A model generated the notes under the pieces. The model was given only the letters and a program-made list of their open reading frames with translations, searched no databases and had not been told where the DNA came from. From Lachancea kluyveri NRRL Y-12651 (Eukaryota > Ascomycota > Saccharomycetes > Saccharomycetales > Saccharomycetaceae): a stretch of 64,000 nt of DNA. Numbering within the stretch: the first letter of the stretch is position 1; every line of letters starts with the position of its first letter. The translations under genes were made by a program, and so were the position numbers. Below are positions 18,865 through 28,820 of this stretch, one piece after another. The stretch covers positions 806,001-870,000 of the forward strand of contig CM000688.1 of NCBI GenBank assembly GCA_000149225.2. The letters run 5' to 3'.

Positions 18865-20043
18865 ATGGCAAGAAGGAATCTAAAAAGAAAAAGGATTGAG
18901 GTAGAAGTGGAGTCTGGCCCAGTTACTTCCAAATACTTTAGAAAGAAGGAAGAAGAGGCTCCTGCAGCCATTCTTCAGCCCCAGGTCGATTTTTCCAAGG
19001 TAAAGTCAATGGATTCAGCATCTTACTTCCACTGGATCAACAGCTGTACTAATGACGAGATGACTACTGACTTTTCAATCAAACCTCAATCCAACTTTCC
19101 TGAGAATTTTATCCCAATTTACTCAAGGGTTAAGCTTATGCGATCTAAAATTGTAACACCAGTGGATACTGTTGGATGTGCCATGCTGCCGATTACAGTC
19201 AATGAAAAGTTTGGCATTCTTAAAGACGACATTAGACCCCAAGATTATAGGTTGCAACTTTTAATGGCTCTCATGCTATCATCTCAGACTAAAGATGAAA
19301 CAAATGCGAAGGCAATGCACAACGTGATGAAATACTGTATCGAAGAGATGAACTACCCTCGAGGCATTGTCTTGGAGTCCTTACTCAAAATTGATGAAGA
19401 AGTCTTAGATGGCTTACTACATCCTGTAGGGTTCCATTCAAGAAAAGCCAAATATGTTAAGCTGACCGTGCAAAAATTGTTGGAAGAGTTTGATTCTGAT
19501 GTTCCAACAGATATACAAGGCCTGATATCTCTACCAGGCGTTGGTCCTAAAATGGGGTTTCTTACGTTACAGAAAGCATGGGGTGTTGTCGGTGGTATCG
19601 GTGTCGATGTACATGTCGATAGGCTATGTAAAATGTGGAAATGGGTGGATCCAAACAAGTGCAAAACACCGGATCACACCCGAAAGGAACTAGAAAAGTG
19701 GTTGCCCCATGAACTATGGTATGAAATCAATCCTCTACTTGTCGGGTTCGGTCAGGTTATATGCATGCCTAGAGGCAAGAGGTGTGATTTATGCTTAGCA
19801 AACGACGTATGCAACAGTGTCGACAAGAAGATATTGAAGAAAGGGATAAATCTTCGGAAAGAAATTTCTAATAGTCGTGGCGATTATTCAGAGCTAATAA
19901 AACATCTTGCTCAAAACGATACAAAGGCCAAACAAAGTGGACATGAAAAATCCGAGGATAAGGATGGACCAGGAGAAATAAAAGTTAAAAAGGAAACTGA
20001 GGAGCACGCTACTGATATGAAAAGCTCGATTAAAAATGTTTAA
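18865..20043 (+). CDS. NTG2: NTG, endonuclease III-like DNA glycosylase/AP lyase
   Basis: Bifunctional base-excision repair enzyme that removes oxidised pyrimidines and nicks abasic sites. The 392-aa protein matches both S. cerevisiae paralogs in length (Ntg1 399, Ntg2 380). The helix-hairpin-helix has LPGVGPKMGF (about residue 222) with the catalytic Lys, and the catalytic Asp is in VDVHVDR (about 245). A complete C-x6-C-x2-C-x5-C iron-sulfur loop is present (about residues 299-315), as in Ntg2; Ntg1 lacks it. Only one NTG gene is seen in this merged gene order, so it is probably the unduplicated ancestor of both. N-terminal basic residues may give nuclear and mitochondrial targeting. It converges on TPD3. 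Confidence 0.95.
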   Translation: MARRNLKRKRIEVEVESGPVTSKYFRKKEEEAPAAILQPQVDFSKVKSMDSASYFHWINSCTNDEMTTDFSIKPQSNFPENFIPIYSRVKLMRSKIVTPVDTVGCAMLPITVNEKFGILKDDIRPQDYRLQLLMALMLSSQTKDETNAKAMHNVMKYCIEEMNYPRGIVLESLLKIDEEVLDGLLHPVGFHSRKAKYVKLTVQKLLEEFDSDVPTDIQGLISLPGVGPKMGFLTLQKAWGVVGGIGVDVHVDRLCKMWKWVDPNKCKTPDHTRKELEKWLPHELWYEINPLLVGFGQVICMPRGKRCDLCLANDVCNSVDKKILKKGINLRKEISNSRGDYSELIKHLAQNDTKAKQSGHEKSEDKDGPGEIKVKKETEEHATDMKSSIKNV

Positions 20044-20249
20044 ATATTAAAGTGCTCCACACGCATGAAGTGTGAGTTTGTAGAGTGTTCAATGTAATCC
20101 AGCACATTGTACGTAATAAGATAGGGGAAGCTACGATATTTGTCCGCTGCTTGGCGATGAAATGAGAGATGTGCGTATTCGCGGTTTTGTAAATCTCCTG
20201 TTGAGGTTATATAACAATAACTAGTGTTTCCGTTCCCTACTACATATTT

Positions 20250-22100
20250 TTAAACTAAAAGGGTTTTGCATTTTTCTAAACTTTGATTTGCAAAGAACCT
20301 GACATCAACGTCGCCATCTTGACATAATTTTTCTAAGGATGGAATAATAGTCTCGTTAATCAAGCCTGCGTATTTTTTTTTATCTTTGCATAAGCTTCCC
20401 ATAACAACAGCATAAGATTTGGCAACATTGAATCGAATGTTAGGCACAGCGTCATTCGATATATGATTAATGAAAGGTAGAATTTTTTCGGTAGTTACCT
20501 CTAGAGAAACGACGGGGACTAATTCTGTTAGAGCAGATAGTAAGGTGATCCTGTAAACAAAGTTCTCCAATAATTGAGAATCTGATTTTAATAAACGAAC
20601 AATAATTTCATCACGGCACCAATCAGAGCCAAAAATTTCAGTAAGCTTCCTTAAATTCACCACTGCAGCGTTTCTTATAGAATAGACGGTATCCCATAAC
20701 CAGGAAAGACATAGATCACTTAATTGTTGATCAAAAAACTCTACCCCAAGTTGTTCGGCTAAAAGTGGGATGTACTCAATGATTGCCATTCTCACCCTCC
20801 AGTTAATATCCTTGGCTAGCTCAGTAATTGCCGGCAACAAGTTTTCGGACAGCAAGTCAATACCCACAACTTCATTAACAACCTTCAACTTGGCAATAAC
20901 GTTCAAACGAACATCGGGGAATTCGTCCTTTAACATGTTTAGTAGAATTGGTATTAAGTTGTCGATCGCTTCCTGTTTAGATAACAATGGAGCCAGATTC
21001 GTAACCTCAGACGCTAGAGAAGCTCTTACAGCTTCACTCTCGTCCATGCTCAAATTCTGAACAGCCGGTAAAATTTTCTTTAAAACTACCTGTGAGTCAA
21101 GTAGCAGTTTAGAAAAGCCAGGTAACTGTTTGGCAACAGCTTTTCTGACATCGCTTTCGTTATCCTCACAAAGAGATAAAAATGGTTGAATCAATTCCTC
21201 AATAAATGCAGGATTAGCGGTGAACTGGGAGGAAAGCTCTTCGAACCTATCAGCCGCCATATAACGAACTCTCCACGCTTCGTCCCCAATCAATTGGATA
21301 GCTGAGTGCAGCAAATCCCGTGTATGAGTAGAATCGCCTTTTTTATTGAAGAATTTTAGAATAGAAATTAAGACATCGACGGACAAAAATTTAACAGAAT
21401 CCTGCCCATCACTAATTAATTTTTGAAACATGTTGGAAATATAGTCCCAATCTTCATCAGTAGACAGGCTCGGGTTCTGAGTCAATAAGTCTATCAAAGT
21501 TGGTAAGTTTTTACCAGCTGCTCTTCTGACCATTGGAGTCTCGTCTTGTATCAATTGTAGGAACAATGCCAAAAGATCTTTTCTGAATTTGTCGTCTTGT
21601 ACCCTTACTAAGACAGACTTAAAGAGACCGCAAGCGGAAACCTTGGAGGAAAACCATTCGGCTGTAGCTAGATGCTCAATTAGCGGAATAAAGTCATGAA
21701 ACAACTGATCTTGAGTCAATTCTTGTGCAATGATGTTTAAGGAATCAACAGCTCTCTCTCTGACTAGTGTTTCTTCTGTAGATGCCAAAATCTCTAAAGA
21801 GGGTAGTAGCAAGGTCGCAAACTTGCTACCACCAACAAATGGGACAAATTTGCCCAACTGTTCGGCTAGTACTGCAAACACTTCGTCCTCGTCGTCCTGC
21901 GCAACCTCAGTCAAAAATGGGATCAACTCATCACGAGTCCTCTGTGGACCTAGTGCAAGCGCAATGGTATCCAGTTTCTTCATAGCTTCAACCCTGTTGG
22001 CAATATCGTCATGTTTTAATTCATCCATTAAGAGGGCCAAAGGATATAGGTCTTTGCTACCGCTGGTGTTGCCGTTGCTGTTACTGGTATCTTCACTCAT
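20250..22100 (-). CDS. TPD3: TPD3, PP2A scaffold (A) subunit
   Basis: Scaffold subunit of protein phosphatase 2A, which holds the catalytic subunit and the Cdc55/Rts1 regulatory subunits. The 616-aa product is built almost entirely of HEAT repeats; repeated pairs such as VRERAVDSLNIIAQEL, VRRAAGKNLPTLID, VRYMAADRFEELSSQF, VRKAVAKQLPGFSK, VRASLASEVTNLAP and VRFFANQSLEK are visible through to the C-terminus. S. cerevisiae Tpd3 is 635 aa; about 15 repeats are expected. It belongs to the chromosome I track next to NTG1 in S. cerevisiae. A Reb1 site lies in its upstream region. Confidence 0.96.
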   Translation of the reverse strand: MSEDTSNSNGNTSGSKDLYPLALLMDELKHDDIANRVEAMKKLDTIALALGPQRTRDELIPFLTEVAQDDEDEVFAVLAEQLGKFVPFVGGSKFATLLLPSLEILASTEETLVRERAVDSLNIIAQELTQDQLFHDFIPLIEHLATAEWFSSKVSACGLFKSVLVRVQDDKFRKDLLALFLQLIQDETPMVRRAAGKNLPTLIDLLTQNPSLSTDEDWDYISNMFQKLISDGQDSVKFLSVDVLISILKFFNKKGDSTHTRDLLHSAIQLIGDEAWRVRYMAADRFEELSSQFTANPAFIEELIQPFLSLCEDNESDVRKAVAKQLPGFSKLLLDSQVVLKKILPAVQNLSMDESEAVRASLASEVTNLAPLLSKQEAIDNLIPILLNMLKDEFPDVRLNVIAKLKVVNEVVGIDLLSENLLPAITELAKDINWRVRMAIIEYIPLLAEQLGVEFFDQQLSDLCLSWLWDTVYSIRNAAVVNLRKLTEIFGSDWCRDEIIVRLLKSDSQLLENFVYRITLLSALTELVPVVSLEVTTEKILPFINHISNDAVPNIRFNVAKSYAVVMGSLCKDKKKYAGLINETIIPSLEKLCQDGDVDVRFFANQSLEKCKTLLV

Positions 22101-22312
22101 GATTTTGATGTCTTTTTTTTTTGAAAAAAGATTACGGAAGCTTCAGTCTAGGAAAAAAAACTTTAGCGCTCGAAGTTAAAATTACGCTGTACCAGTTGTG
22201 TAATTCGGTCTGTACAACCAATTTATAATCCCTTTTAGTTGGTTCGCCACTTCCTTTGATTGTTGTGTACGTATCCCCTTTCAAGGATGAAAAATTTTGA
22301 CCCCTTCGTGTG

Positions 22313-22320
22313 CCGGGTAA
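22313..22320 (+). promoter_or_regulatory. Reb1 site in the TPD3-PEX15 spacer
   Basis: CCGGGTAA is the full consensus of the general regulatory factor Reb1. It is about 213 bp before the TPD3 ATG and just downstream of the PEX15 stop, so it could help form the TPD3 nucleosome-depleted promoter and block read-through from PEX15. Confidence 0.55.
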
Positions 22321-22367
22321 TAATACGTATATAGTGATATTTGGAGTATTGGATAGTTTAGATAGTA

Positions 22368-23396
22368 TTATATGCTAGAAACTACACGCATTGCATTTAG
22401 AAAGTACCTGATGATTGTTTTTGCTGTAATATTGGCACGTTTCAGGATCATATAAAGCGTACGTGATCTCTTTAATGAGAAGAATAGGGTTACTAGAACG
22501 AAAATTGCCATTTTATGATTAAATTTTCTGGATAACAGATACTCCCATATGATGGGTAACGTGAAAGGTGTGAGTTTTGTGTTTCGTGTTGGTTGCACCT
22601 CCGTCGTGGCATTTTTTCTGGTTATTTTTAATGTATTCACTGGTTCTTTATCAGTTGACCTTTTAGTATGGGGTAGCTTCTTTTTTTTCTTTTTGGTTTC
22701 GAGCTTCTCTAGTATAGTCTTTTCAAATGAGTTGGAATTGTTGTTCACTTTGAGCTTGTTACTTACGGCTGGAGCGTAATCGCAGAGTTTTCTGTACAGT
22801 GTTTTAGACAGTTTTTTGTGTAAGAGTTCATGCTGGGCCTGAAATATGTAAAAAACCACGACTGCATTGAACTGTTGAATTTCCTGCATGGTTGATACAC
22901 TGGTGCTGACTTCCCTAATGTACTCTCGAACGTCATCTTCAAGTACCATTATGTTTGAAGAATTGTTGTTTTCATTAAGTTTTAAGTACTTGTGACAGCT
23001 CTGAAAGTACTTCAGTAGGGTTCCTATCTGTTCATACAGTGGATCCCTAGCCACTAGCTTTTTCAAAGTGGTCAAATACGCTTCGTTAGTGAGGAGACGT
23101 CCTATTACTCTTTGAAGACTGACACCCATTGAATCCAAAGATACATCACATAGTGCACTTAGTAGAAGCTTCCATACTCTCAAATCAGTATTCAGAAATG
23201 ATTCATCAAGTAATCCGCATGAGAACATTTTCTCTAGGGCGCGTTTATCATTGCCCTGAATGTAACTATTCAGACTACTGCTATAATCGTTTTCGAACGC
23301 CTGCTGATGGTGGATGTTGGCGGAGTTGTCACTGAATCTCTCGTCATTTAGTAAGTCTTGGAGTGTGACAGAATGAGGCTTTGAAACCTTGCTCAT
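22368..23396 (-). CDS. PEX15: PEX15, peroxisomal tail-anchored receptor for the Pex1-Pex6 ATPase
   Basis: Peroxisomal membrane protein that anchors Pex6/Pex1 for recycling the Pex5 import receptor. The 342-aa product is shorter than S. cerevisiae Pex15 (383 aa) and diverged, as this family is. Near the N-terminus VTLQDLLNDERFSDNS resembles the yeast SLRDLLNDDLF element. A Lys-rich linker (KKKKKKLPHTKRSTDKEP) precedes a single hydrophobic segment (AIFVLVTLFFSL, about residues 296-309) and a basic tail, the layout of a peroxisomal tail anchor. Position between TPD3 and PSK supports the call (YOL044W lies next to PSK2 in S. cerevisiae). Confidence 0.85.
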   Translation of the reverse strand: MSKVSKPHSVTLQDLLNDERFSDNSANIHHQQAFENDYSSSLNSYIQGNDKRALEKMFSCGLLDESFLNTDLRVWKLLLSALCDVSLDSMGVSLQRVIGRLLTNEAYLTTLKKLVARDPLYEQIGTLLKYFQSCHKYLKLNENNNSSNIMVLEDDVREYIREVSTSVSTMQEIQQFNAVVVFYIFQAQHELLHKKLSKTLYRKLCDYAPAVSNKLKVNNNSNSFEKTILEKLETKKKKKKLPHTKRSTDKEPVNTLKITRKNATTEVQPTRNTKLTPFTLPIIWEYLLSRKFNHKMAIFVLVTLFFSLKRSRTLYMILKRANITAKTIIRYFLNAMRVVSSI

Positions 23397-24530
23397 TGTT
23401 GTAGTGCAACACTTTTCTGGGTTTGTTCTATAGATATCATAGTTTGGTGGCTGTTATCCTATCCGCAACTAATCAAAACCCTTCGATTGGCGTGTCACTA
23501 ACGTGTATGATGATATTGATAATACTGCGACAATTTTGCGCACATTTAAAAGCTCTTCGATAATAAACGTATTTAAAAATTCTAGACTTAAACGTCTGAA
23601 TTTTTGATAATTATCCAGGTAATCTACAGCTCTTGTTATTTAAGATTGCTGTCTTGTTTCAAATATTGATACCATTAAGCGCAATGAGTTTGTTTCCCTG
23701 TGGTAATACCAATCAAGAACTTTTTTTTTTTTTTTGGATACTTAGTCTCATTTGCGTGTATGCCACTTTGCAAATAACTGTGGATTTAGAGTCGTAGCTT
23801 GAAAAACTGAAAATATTTGGTCACACACTGTTCTGTTGTTTGGTGATGTGGCGAGTCATCCGTAGTGGAGATGCATAGCAGGCTAGCTCTGTTAAAATCG
23901 AAAAAAACTGTACAGTATACCAGTTTAGTAAAGCTTTCTTGTTCCCAAATCAGAGGCTGTGTATAGGTGTTTGGCCATTTTTTCTTGATAATGGACGTAT
24001 TCGAGATGACGGTAATTGCCTTTTGAGTGTGTAGCGTGTTTGAAATCTCTAATACCGCCAAGTTACGTTCTTTTTTTATGGTTAAACCAGATGCTTACGA
24101 GTACTTCTTTTGTTTGTTTGTGAATAGGCACTTAACAAGGTCTATGCTAAAAATGGTGGTGTGTAGTTATAGCTATACATTTTGTTTAGTTGTGGTAGTG
24201 ATTTATTGTTTGAACGTGCAACATAAATCTCTTGAAAAAATTCACACTTTTTAGGAGGAAAGTAAATAAACAATTTAACGAAAGCAAGAAAACACGAATA
24301 AAACAAAGAAAAACGGGGAAAAAACAGTTAAATATTACAAGAAACTATATTCTCCTGAATAAAGTGATAAACTTGATGAAAAAGATTAAAAGTGTTGATA
24401 AGAAGAGTTTGTAAAAAGAGAAGAAGGAGAAAAAAAAAAAAATGCAAAAATCAAAATAACATCATAACATAAGTAAAAAAGGGGAGGAAGGAAAAAAAAA
24501 AAAGGTGGGAATACCTCAACATAAAACATC
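23397..24530. other. Gap between PEX15 and PSK
   Basis: About 1.1 kb. The part near PEX15 is its promoter. A T15 run is at about 23721-23735. From about 24260 to 24510 the plus strand is A/G-rich with several A runs, corresponding to a pyrimidine-rich PSK 3' flank. Small frames of 60-91 codons here have no recognisable features. I see no RNA gene. Confidence 0.5.
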
Positions 24531-27500
24531 CTACAGCTGTAGCCAACTATCATTATAGATCTCTTCAATGGTAGGCCTTTTAGGCACTGATCTATTCAAA
24601 ATTCTTCTGATCAACGCAATACATTCCTCACTGACAGTAACTGAGGAACTAATTCTCAAGTCACCATCTAAAATTTCATCAATATTGTAAAATGGGTTCT
24701 CTTTAAAAATGATGGTGTATAATAAAACACCAATGGCCCATATATCTTGTGGCTTGCCCTCATACGGGTCACCACCTAATACTTCTGGAGCCGCATAGTC
24801 AATAGTGCCTACAAAGACATCAAATGGACCGCTCTTGACATAGGCTGCTGAACCAAAATCAATCAATTTCACAAACCCCTTGTTATCAACAATGATATTT
24901 TCATCCTTGATGTCTCTATGCACTATTCCATTGTCGTGCAGATGCTTGATACCTGAGGCTACCTGCTTAAATATCAACTTCGCCTCATGCTCAGTCATAT
25001 TAGTTTTCAGCTCAATCAAGTCGAACAAGTCAATGGATCCAGTTTCGCCATGCATTGGAGTTTCAATGTAGTAATAATCGTCATCCTCAAAAAAGTCTAA
25101 CAGGGTTAAGATGTTCTCGTGTGGTTTTTTATTTAACGTAGCCATAATTTGAATTTCAGAAGGTATAGTACCCAATTTACGATCTCTCACCCATGTATCG
25201 ACCAAAATTCTTTCCTTGAAAATTAATTTAATTACAACAATGTATTGTTCCACTTTATGCATGCACAAGTCCACTTTACCGTATGCACCTTCACCCATTT
25301 TTTGCAATATGACAAAATCTGAGAATTTTTTTATGTGCTTCAAGGCCCCAATGGTATACTCCGGTGTGGAGGCGTAAAACTCTTGACTATCAGTGGGAGA
25401 ATAATAGTTGTCACTTCCAGTTGTAGGTGCAGTAGTGCTGCCACCCAACGACATTTGAGAGGTAGATGATGGAGAAGAGGTTAAATTTAAAATTAAATCT
25501 TCATCCAACTTGAAATTACCCTCTTTAACAAATTGACTCTTATCTTGGTTGTATTTTTTAGCAATTTCCAACTTGACGGCAAGTTCGGTATTTTTATCCA
25601 ATTGTTTATCGAGATTCCTATCTTTGGAAAGCACCGATCCCGAAGAGCAGACTCTTTCGTGGCCATGGTTTGTTGAAGCTCCTCGATCGTCACTGTCTAT
25701 TTTTAGGTCCTCCAGATTATCCTTTAAAGCTTTGAAATCTTCTACGGGTATCTTTTTTGTTGGTCTCTTGGAAGAGGCTTCCGAGCTGCCCCCACTTCCC
25801 ACAACAGCAATTTCATTTTCCTTCAACATCTGTAATTGGGAAGGGTTAGTTGTGTAGCTTTTGAAAAAAACATCTCTCGAGTGAGTGATCCACAATAGAA
25901 AATTGAAGGAGTCCATTACACGAAGCTGGATATCGACCTTGATATAGCACCCGTCTCTGTGGACTGCGTCGATACCAATAGAGTTGTAGAAATCCTCACC
26001 GTTATTCATCATATCAGCCTGGATTTTCCTGAAAAAATGTTCTGTTAGCACCAAACCTTTATTCTTTGGTAAGTTTATATCCAGATGCGGATATCTCAGT
26101 TTGATGAACCTAACCATTTCACAAAAGGACGGGATTATTTCGGTGATTGACTTGTTCATCAGCTCGTGGGCATGTAGGCCAAACATATTTTTGGAAATGG
26201 ATTTGTTGAAGCTGATTAAATTGAACGTTCTGGACTCCACAATGAATATACCCGCTTGGTAAGGTAAGCTATGAATTTTCAATTTCAAATCGTTTTCCAA
26301 AATTGATGAGGAGACAGCACATGGAATGTTATAAGAGAGATGGTTTAGCGTAAAGTATCTGGTATCGTTTATATGGTCAGAAACCCTAATTGGCATCGGA
26401 AGAAGGCCATCATCCTTGGAAGCTAATTTGCCGGACCTCACATCCTCGATCAAGTTCGAGAGTGACTTGCTCATAGTTTTGACATCATGAACTTCATTTA
26501 CAAATTTGACCGATTTTTTCTTTGGAGTGGACTCGTCTTTTTCAAAGTTCGTATCATCGTTATCTTCTTTCCTCCATTGCAATCCCTCACCGCCAACGAT
26601 ACTGTCCACAGAAAAATCGTTCAGGTTCAACAAAACGTCCATGTAGTCACAAGGAACTTTTTCAAAAACGCAAAAGATTAGGCCCTTTTTCCTCTTGGCC
26701 CAAATAGAAGACCAGATTAACCCTGATGTCGTGTTGCCCGGTTGAATGATTCCAACAATTTCACCTGTAAAGACTAGTTCTTGGCCCTCTGTTGACATAA
26801 GCTTGCTCAAGACAAAGTTTCTACTATCGCTGTGGATTAAGTCTAAAAGAGTTAATGCACGTAGCGCATTTTTAGAAACCCCAAAAATTAGGCAGGCCAA
26901 ATCGTTTGCTGCTTTGAACTGCCACGGGTGTTGCTGAGAGCATGTGAAAATCGCCTTTGGAGATGAATTTTTACCAGAAGTGAACAGATGCAAAATACGG
27001 GTGTTGCCAAGATTTGGCTTAGGGGTTGACAGGGAATACGTGTCGTTGGTGTATTGGTCTATCTGATTTGCCAACTTGTGGTCATCTTCCCCTTCATATT
27101 GGTTTCCTACTTCTCCTTCCCCTTCCCCTTCCCCTTCCCCTTCTCCTTCTCCTTCTCCTTCTTCCTCTTCTTCAATGGTAGAATCTGGATAATAGTTTTG
27201 GAGGAAAGGCTGCGCTAGACTATCTAGTAAATTTTTTTTCAAAATCTGCTCATGTTTTTTAGCACTCGCATTGGAATCTTCATCTGTACCTAGTGATAGC
27301 TTATTGATGTTCAACAAAGAAATCATATGCAAGTCAGAAGCTTTATCAGAACTGTTGTTTTCCAAAGTCTCGTTTAGTAAATTCAATAAACTCTCTAAAT
27401 CGGACTTCTTTGTCTTCAAAAACTCAGTGCTTGGGTTTGCACTACCTCTATAAAAGGAACCCTCATTTTCCAAATACATAGACGATCCGTCAATGGAGTT

Positions 27501-28355
27501 TCTGGGAGAATTCGATGCCGTGCTTATGTTGCTACTGTTATTACCACTACCAATCTCCCAATTTGTCGGCAGCGGTGGAGTTGAAACTGCTCTCTGCATA
27601 GGATTGCCCGTCTGGATCTGATAATGGGTCACCGGTAAAGGAAGAGAGCCGTTTAGATCCGAAGGCTGAATGCCATTCAAAGTGTTCCCATTGTTGAAAA
27701 ACGCAGACAAGGCTGCTGATGAGGCGTTTCTCAAATGTTGAGTCTTTGGAGGGGCGGTTAGACCATCTAAGCTAAACTTCGATGTTTGTTTTTGGCTAAG
27801 TGGCTCTTGATTGGTAGTGTCATGATGCCCGAAATAAAAGTTCGCTCTGCTACCATTTGGAGTCTGCACTTTCAAATCTACGTTAGGCTGAGGCTCTTTC
27901 AACAAGCTTGGGTTCCTGATCATGATTTCTAACGAACGTTTTAAAATTGTCAACCTCACAGCTAATGAGTTCGGAGATAATGGGTTATAAGAATAAGCAT
28001 GCGTAGATTCGTTTGGAAACCGTAGTAGCTCTTCTAGGTTAAAATCGGTAAGCGACCCCATGGATGCAACAGATGCAGCCCTACTCTTGGGTATCGATGT
28101 TCTATTCACAGTATAATAATGCTCATTTTCATTCGTAGTTCCGGTGTCATCTCCAATATAATGTTTATTGAAACGGTGTGTCGTTGTCGTTGTCGTTGGC
28201 GTTGTCGACGTTGTTGGTGTAGCCGATGTTGTTGGATGTTCTCCGTCAGAGGAAATCAAAGATGTAGTAGAAACACCCTTCCCACCAATGGAATGCTTCT
28301 CTTTTAGATTTTGGAAGCCGTTGTGTGAGCTATTGGAGGCACCAATATACGGCAT
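24531..28355 (-). CDS. PSK1: PSK, PAS-domain serine/threonine kinase
   Basis: Nutrient-responsive PAS kinase that in S. cerevisiae controls sugar storage versus cell wall synthesis (Ugp1) and translation factors; the S. cerevisiae duplicates are PSK1 and PSK2. The 1274-aa product aligns with them from ESTHAYSYNPLSPNSLAVRL near the N-terminus onward. A PAS-like region is at about 450-570 (FTCSQQHPWQFKAANDLACL) and a second conserved block at about 680-860 (KIHSLPYQAGIFIVES). The kinase domain fills ~1010-1270 with glycine loop MGEGAYGKV, catalytic HRDIKDENIIVD, IDFGSAA and VGTIDYAAPEVLGG. An insert of Glu followed by about eight Gly-Glu repeats lies near residue 395-415. Only one copy is seen in this window. 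Confidence 0.96.
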   Translation of the reverse strand: MPYIGASNSSHNGFQNLKEKHSIGGKGVSTTSLISSDGEHPTTSATPTTSTTPTTTTTTHRFNKHYIGDDTGTTNENEHYYTVNRTSIPKSRAASVASMGSLTDFNLEELLRFPNESTHAYSYNPLSPNSLAVRLTILKRSLEIMIRNPSLLKEPQPNVDLKVQTPNGSRANFYFGHHDTTNQEPLSQKQTSKFSLDGLTAPPKTQHLRNASSAALSAFFNNGNTLNGIQPSDLNGSLPLPVTHYQIQTGNPMQRAVSTPPLPTNWEIGSGNNSSNISTASNSPRNSIDGSSMYLENEGSFYRGSANPSTEFLKTKKSDLESLLNLLNETLENNSSDKASDLHMISLLNINKLSLGTDEDSNASAKKHEQILKKNLLDSLAQPFLQNYYPDSTIEEEEEGEGEGEGEGEGEGEGEVGNQYEGEDDHKLANQIDQYTNDTYSLSTPKPNLGNTRILHLFTSGKNSSPKAIFTCSQQHPWQFKAANDLACLIFGVSKNALRALTLLDLIHSDSRNFVLSKLMSTEGQELVFTGEIVGIIQPGNTTSGLIWSSIWAKRKKGLIFCVFEKVPCDYMDVLLNLNDFSVDSIVGGEGLQWRKEDNDDTNFEKDESTPKKKSVKFVNEVHDVKTMSKSLSNLIEDVRSGKLASKDDGLLPMPIRVSDHINDTRYFTLNHLSYNIPCAVSSSILENDLKLKIHSLPYQAGIFIVESRTFNLISFNKSISKNMFGLHAHELMNKSITEIIPSFCEMVRFIKLRYPHLDINLPKNKGLVLTEHFFRKIQADMMNNGEDFYNSIGIDAVHRDGCYIKVDIQLRVMDSFNFLLWITHSRDVFFKSYTTNPSQLQMLKENEIAVVGSGGSSEASSKRPTKKIPVEDFKALKDNLEDLKIDSDDRGASTNHGHERVCSSGSVLSKDRNLDKQLDKNTELAVKLEIAKKYNQDKSQFVKEGNFKLDEDLILNLTSSPSSTSQMSLGGSTTAPTTGSDNYYSPTDSQEFYASTPEYTIGALKHIKKFSDFVILQKMGEGAYGKVDLCMHKVEQYIVVIKLIFKERILVDTWVRDRKLGTIPSEIQIMATLNKKPHENILTLLDFFEDDDYYYIETPMHGETGSIDLFDLIELKTNMTEHEAKLIFKQVASGIKHLHDNGIVHRDIKDENIIVDNKGFVKLIDFGSAAYVKSGPFDVFVGTIDYAAPEVLGGDPYEGKPQDIWAIGVLLYTIIFKENPFYNIDEILDGDLRISSSVTVSEECIALIRRILNRSVPKRPTIEEIYNDSWLQL
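27110..27175 (-). repeat. CTTCCC/CTTCTC hexamer repeat in PSK (Glu-Gly run)
   Basis: About ten tandem six-base units of the type CCTTCC or CCTTCT encode alternating Gly-Glu in PSK, ending in a short Glu run. It lies in a linker before the PAS region, where length change would be tolerated. Confidence 0.8.
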
Positions 28356-28666
28356 AGCTTATCACAATGATGCGATCAAGTTCTTAGATTGAGAAAAAAA
28401 ATATTCTGTCTTCTTCTTGTAAAGCTTTCTGAACTCTGGCGAGAAAGGCTGTTCGCAGTTTGAAGAGAGTCCGATAGTACTAAATCTTTTTTGAATTCAA
28501 AGAATATAGCTGCTTTTTATATTGTCAATAATCGTAATCTACACTTTAGAGTGTTGAGTGTATATAAAGCGTACTGAGCTCGCCCCCGCCCCCTTCCCTT
28601 GTCTCTTTCCTTGTGTATTGAAATTTTTCTTTTCTTCGACAATAAATCACATGTTACGTAAACGTT

Positions 28667-28675
28667 TTTTGTGTC
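28667..28675 (-). promoter_or_regulatory. Mid-sporulation element (MSE) upstream of RRT8/LDS gene 1
   Basis: The minus strand reads GACACAAAA, a full match to the Ndt80 consensus gNCRCAAAW. It lies 145 bp before the ATG at 28821. A TATAAAT at 28712-28718 is between. The S. cerevisiae LDS genes are expressed in mid-sporulation, so a functional site is plausible. The rest of the 465-bp gap 28356-28820 is the divergent PSK promoter, with a GC-rich patch at about 28580-28605. Confidence 0.55.
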
Positions 28676-28820
28676 ACTGTCATAATTGTATTTAATACAT
28701 GTTTGATCTGATATAAATATGAAGTTCTTGGAAGCAGTAGATCTATAGTTTCCCTGCAAAGGGTTGTATGATTTTTGAAGTTGACTGTCAAAAGAAAACT
28801 TTCATTTTCAACATTTGGTT

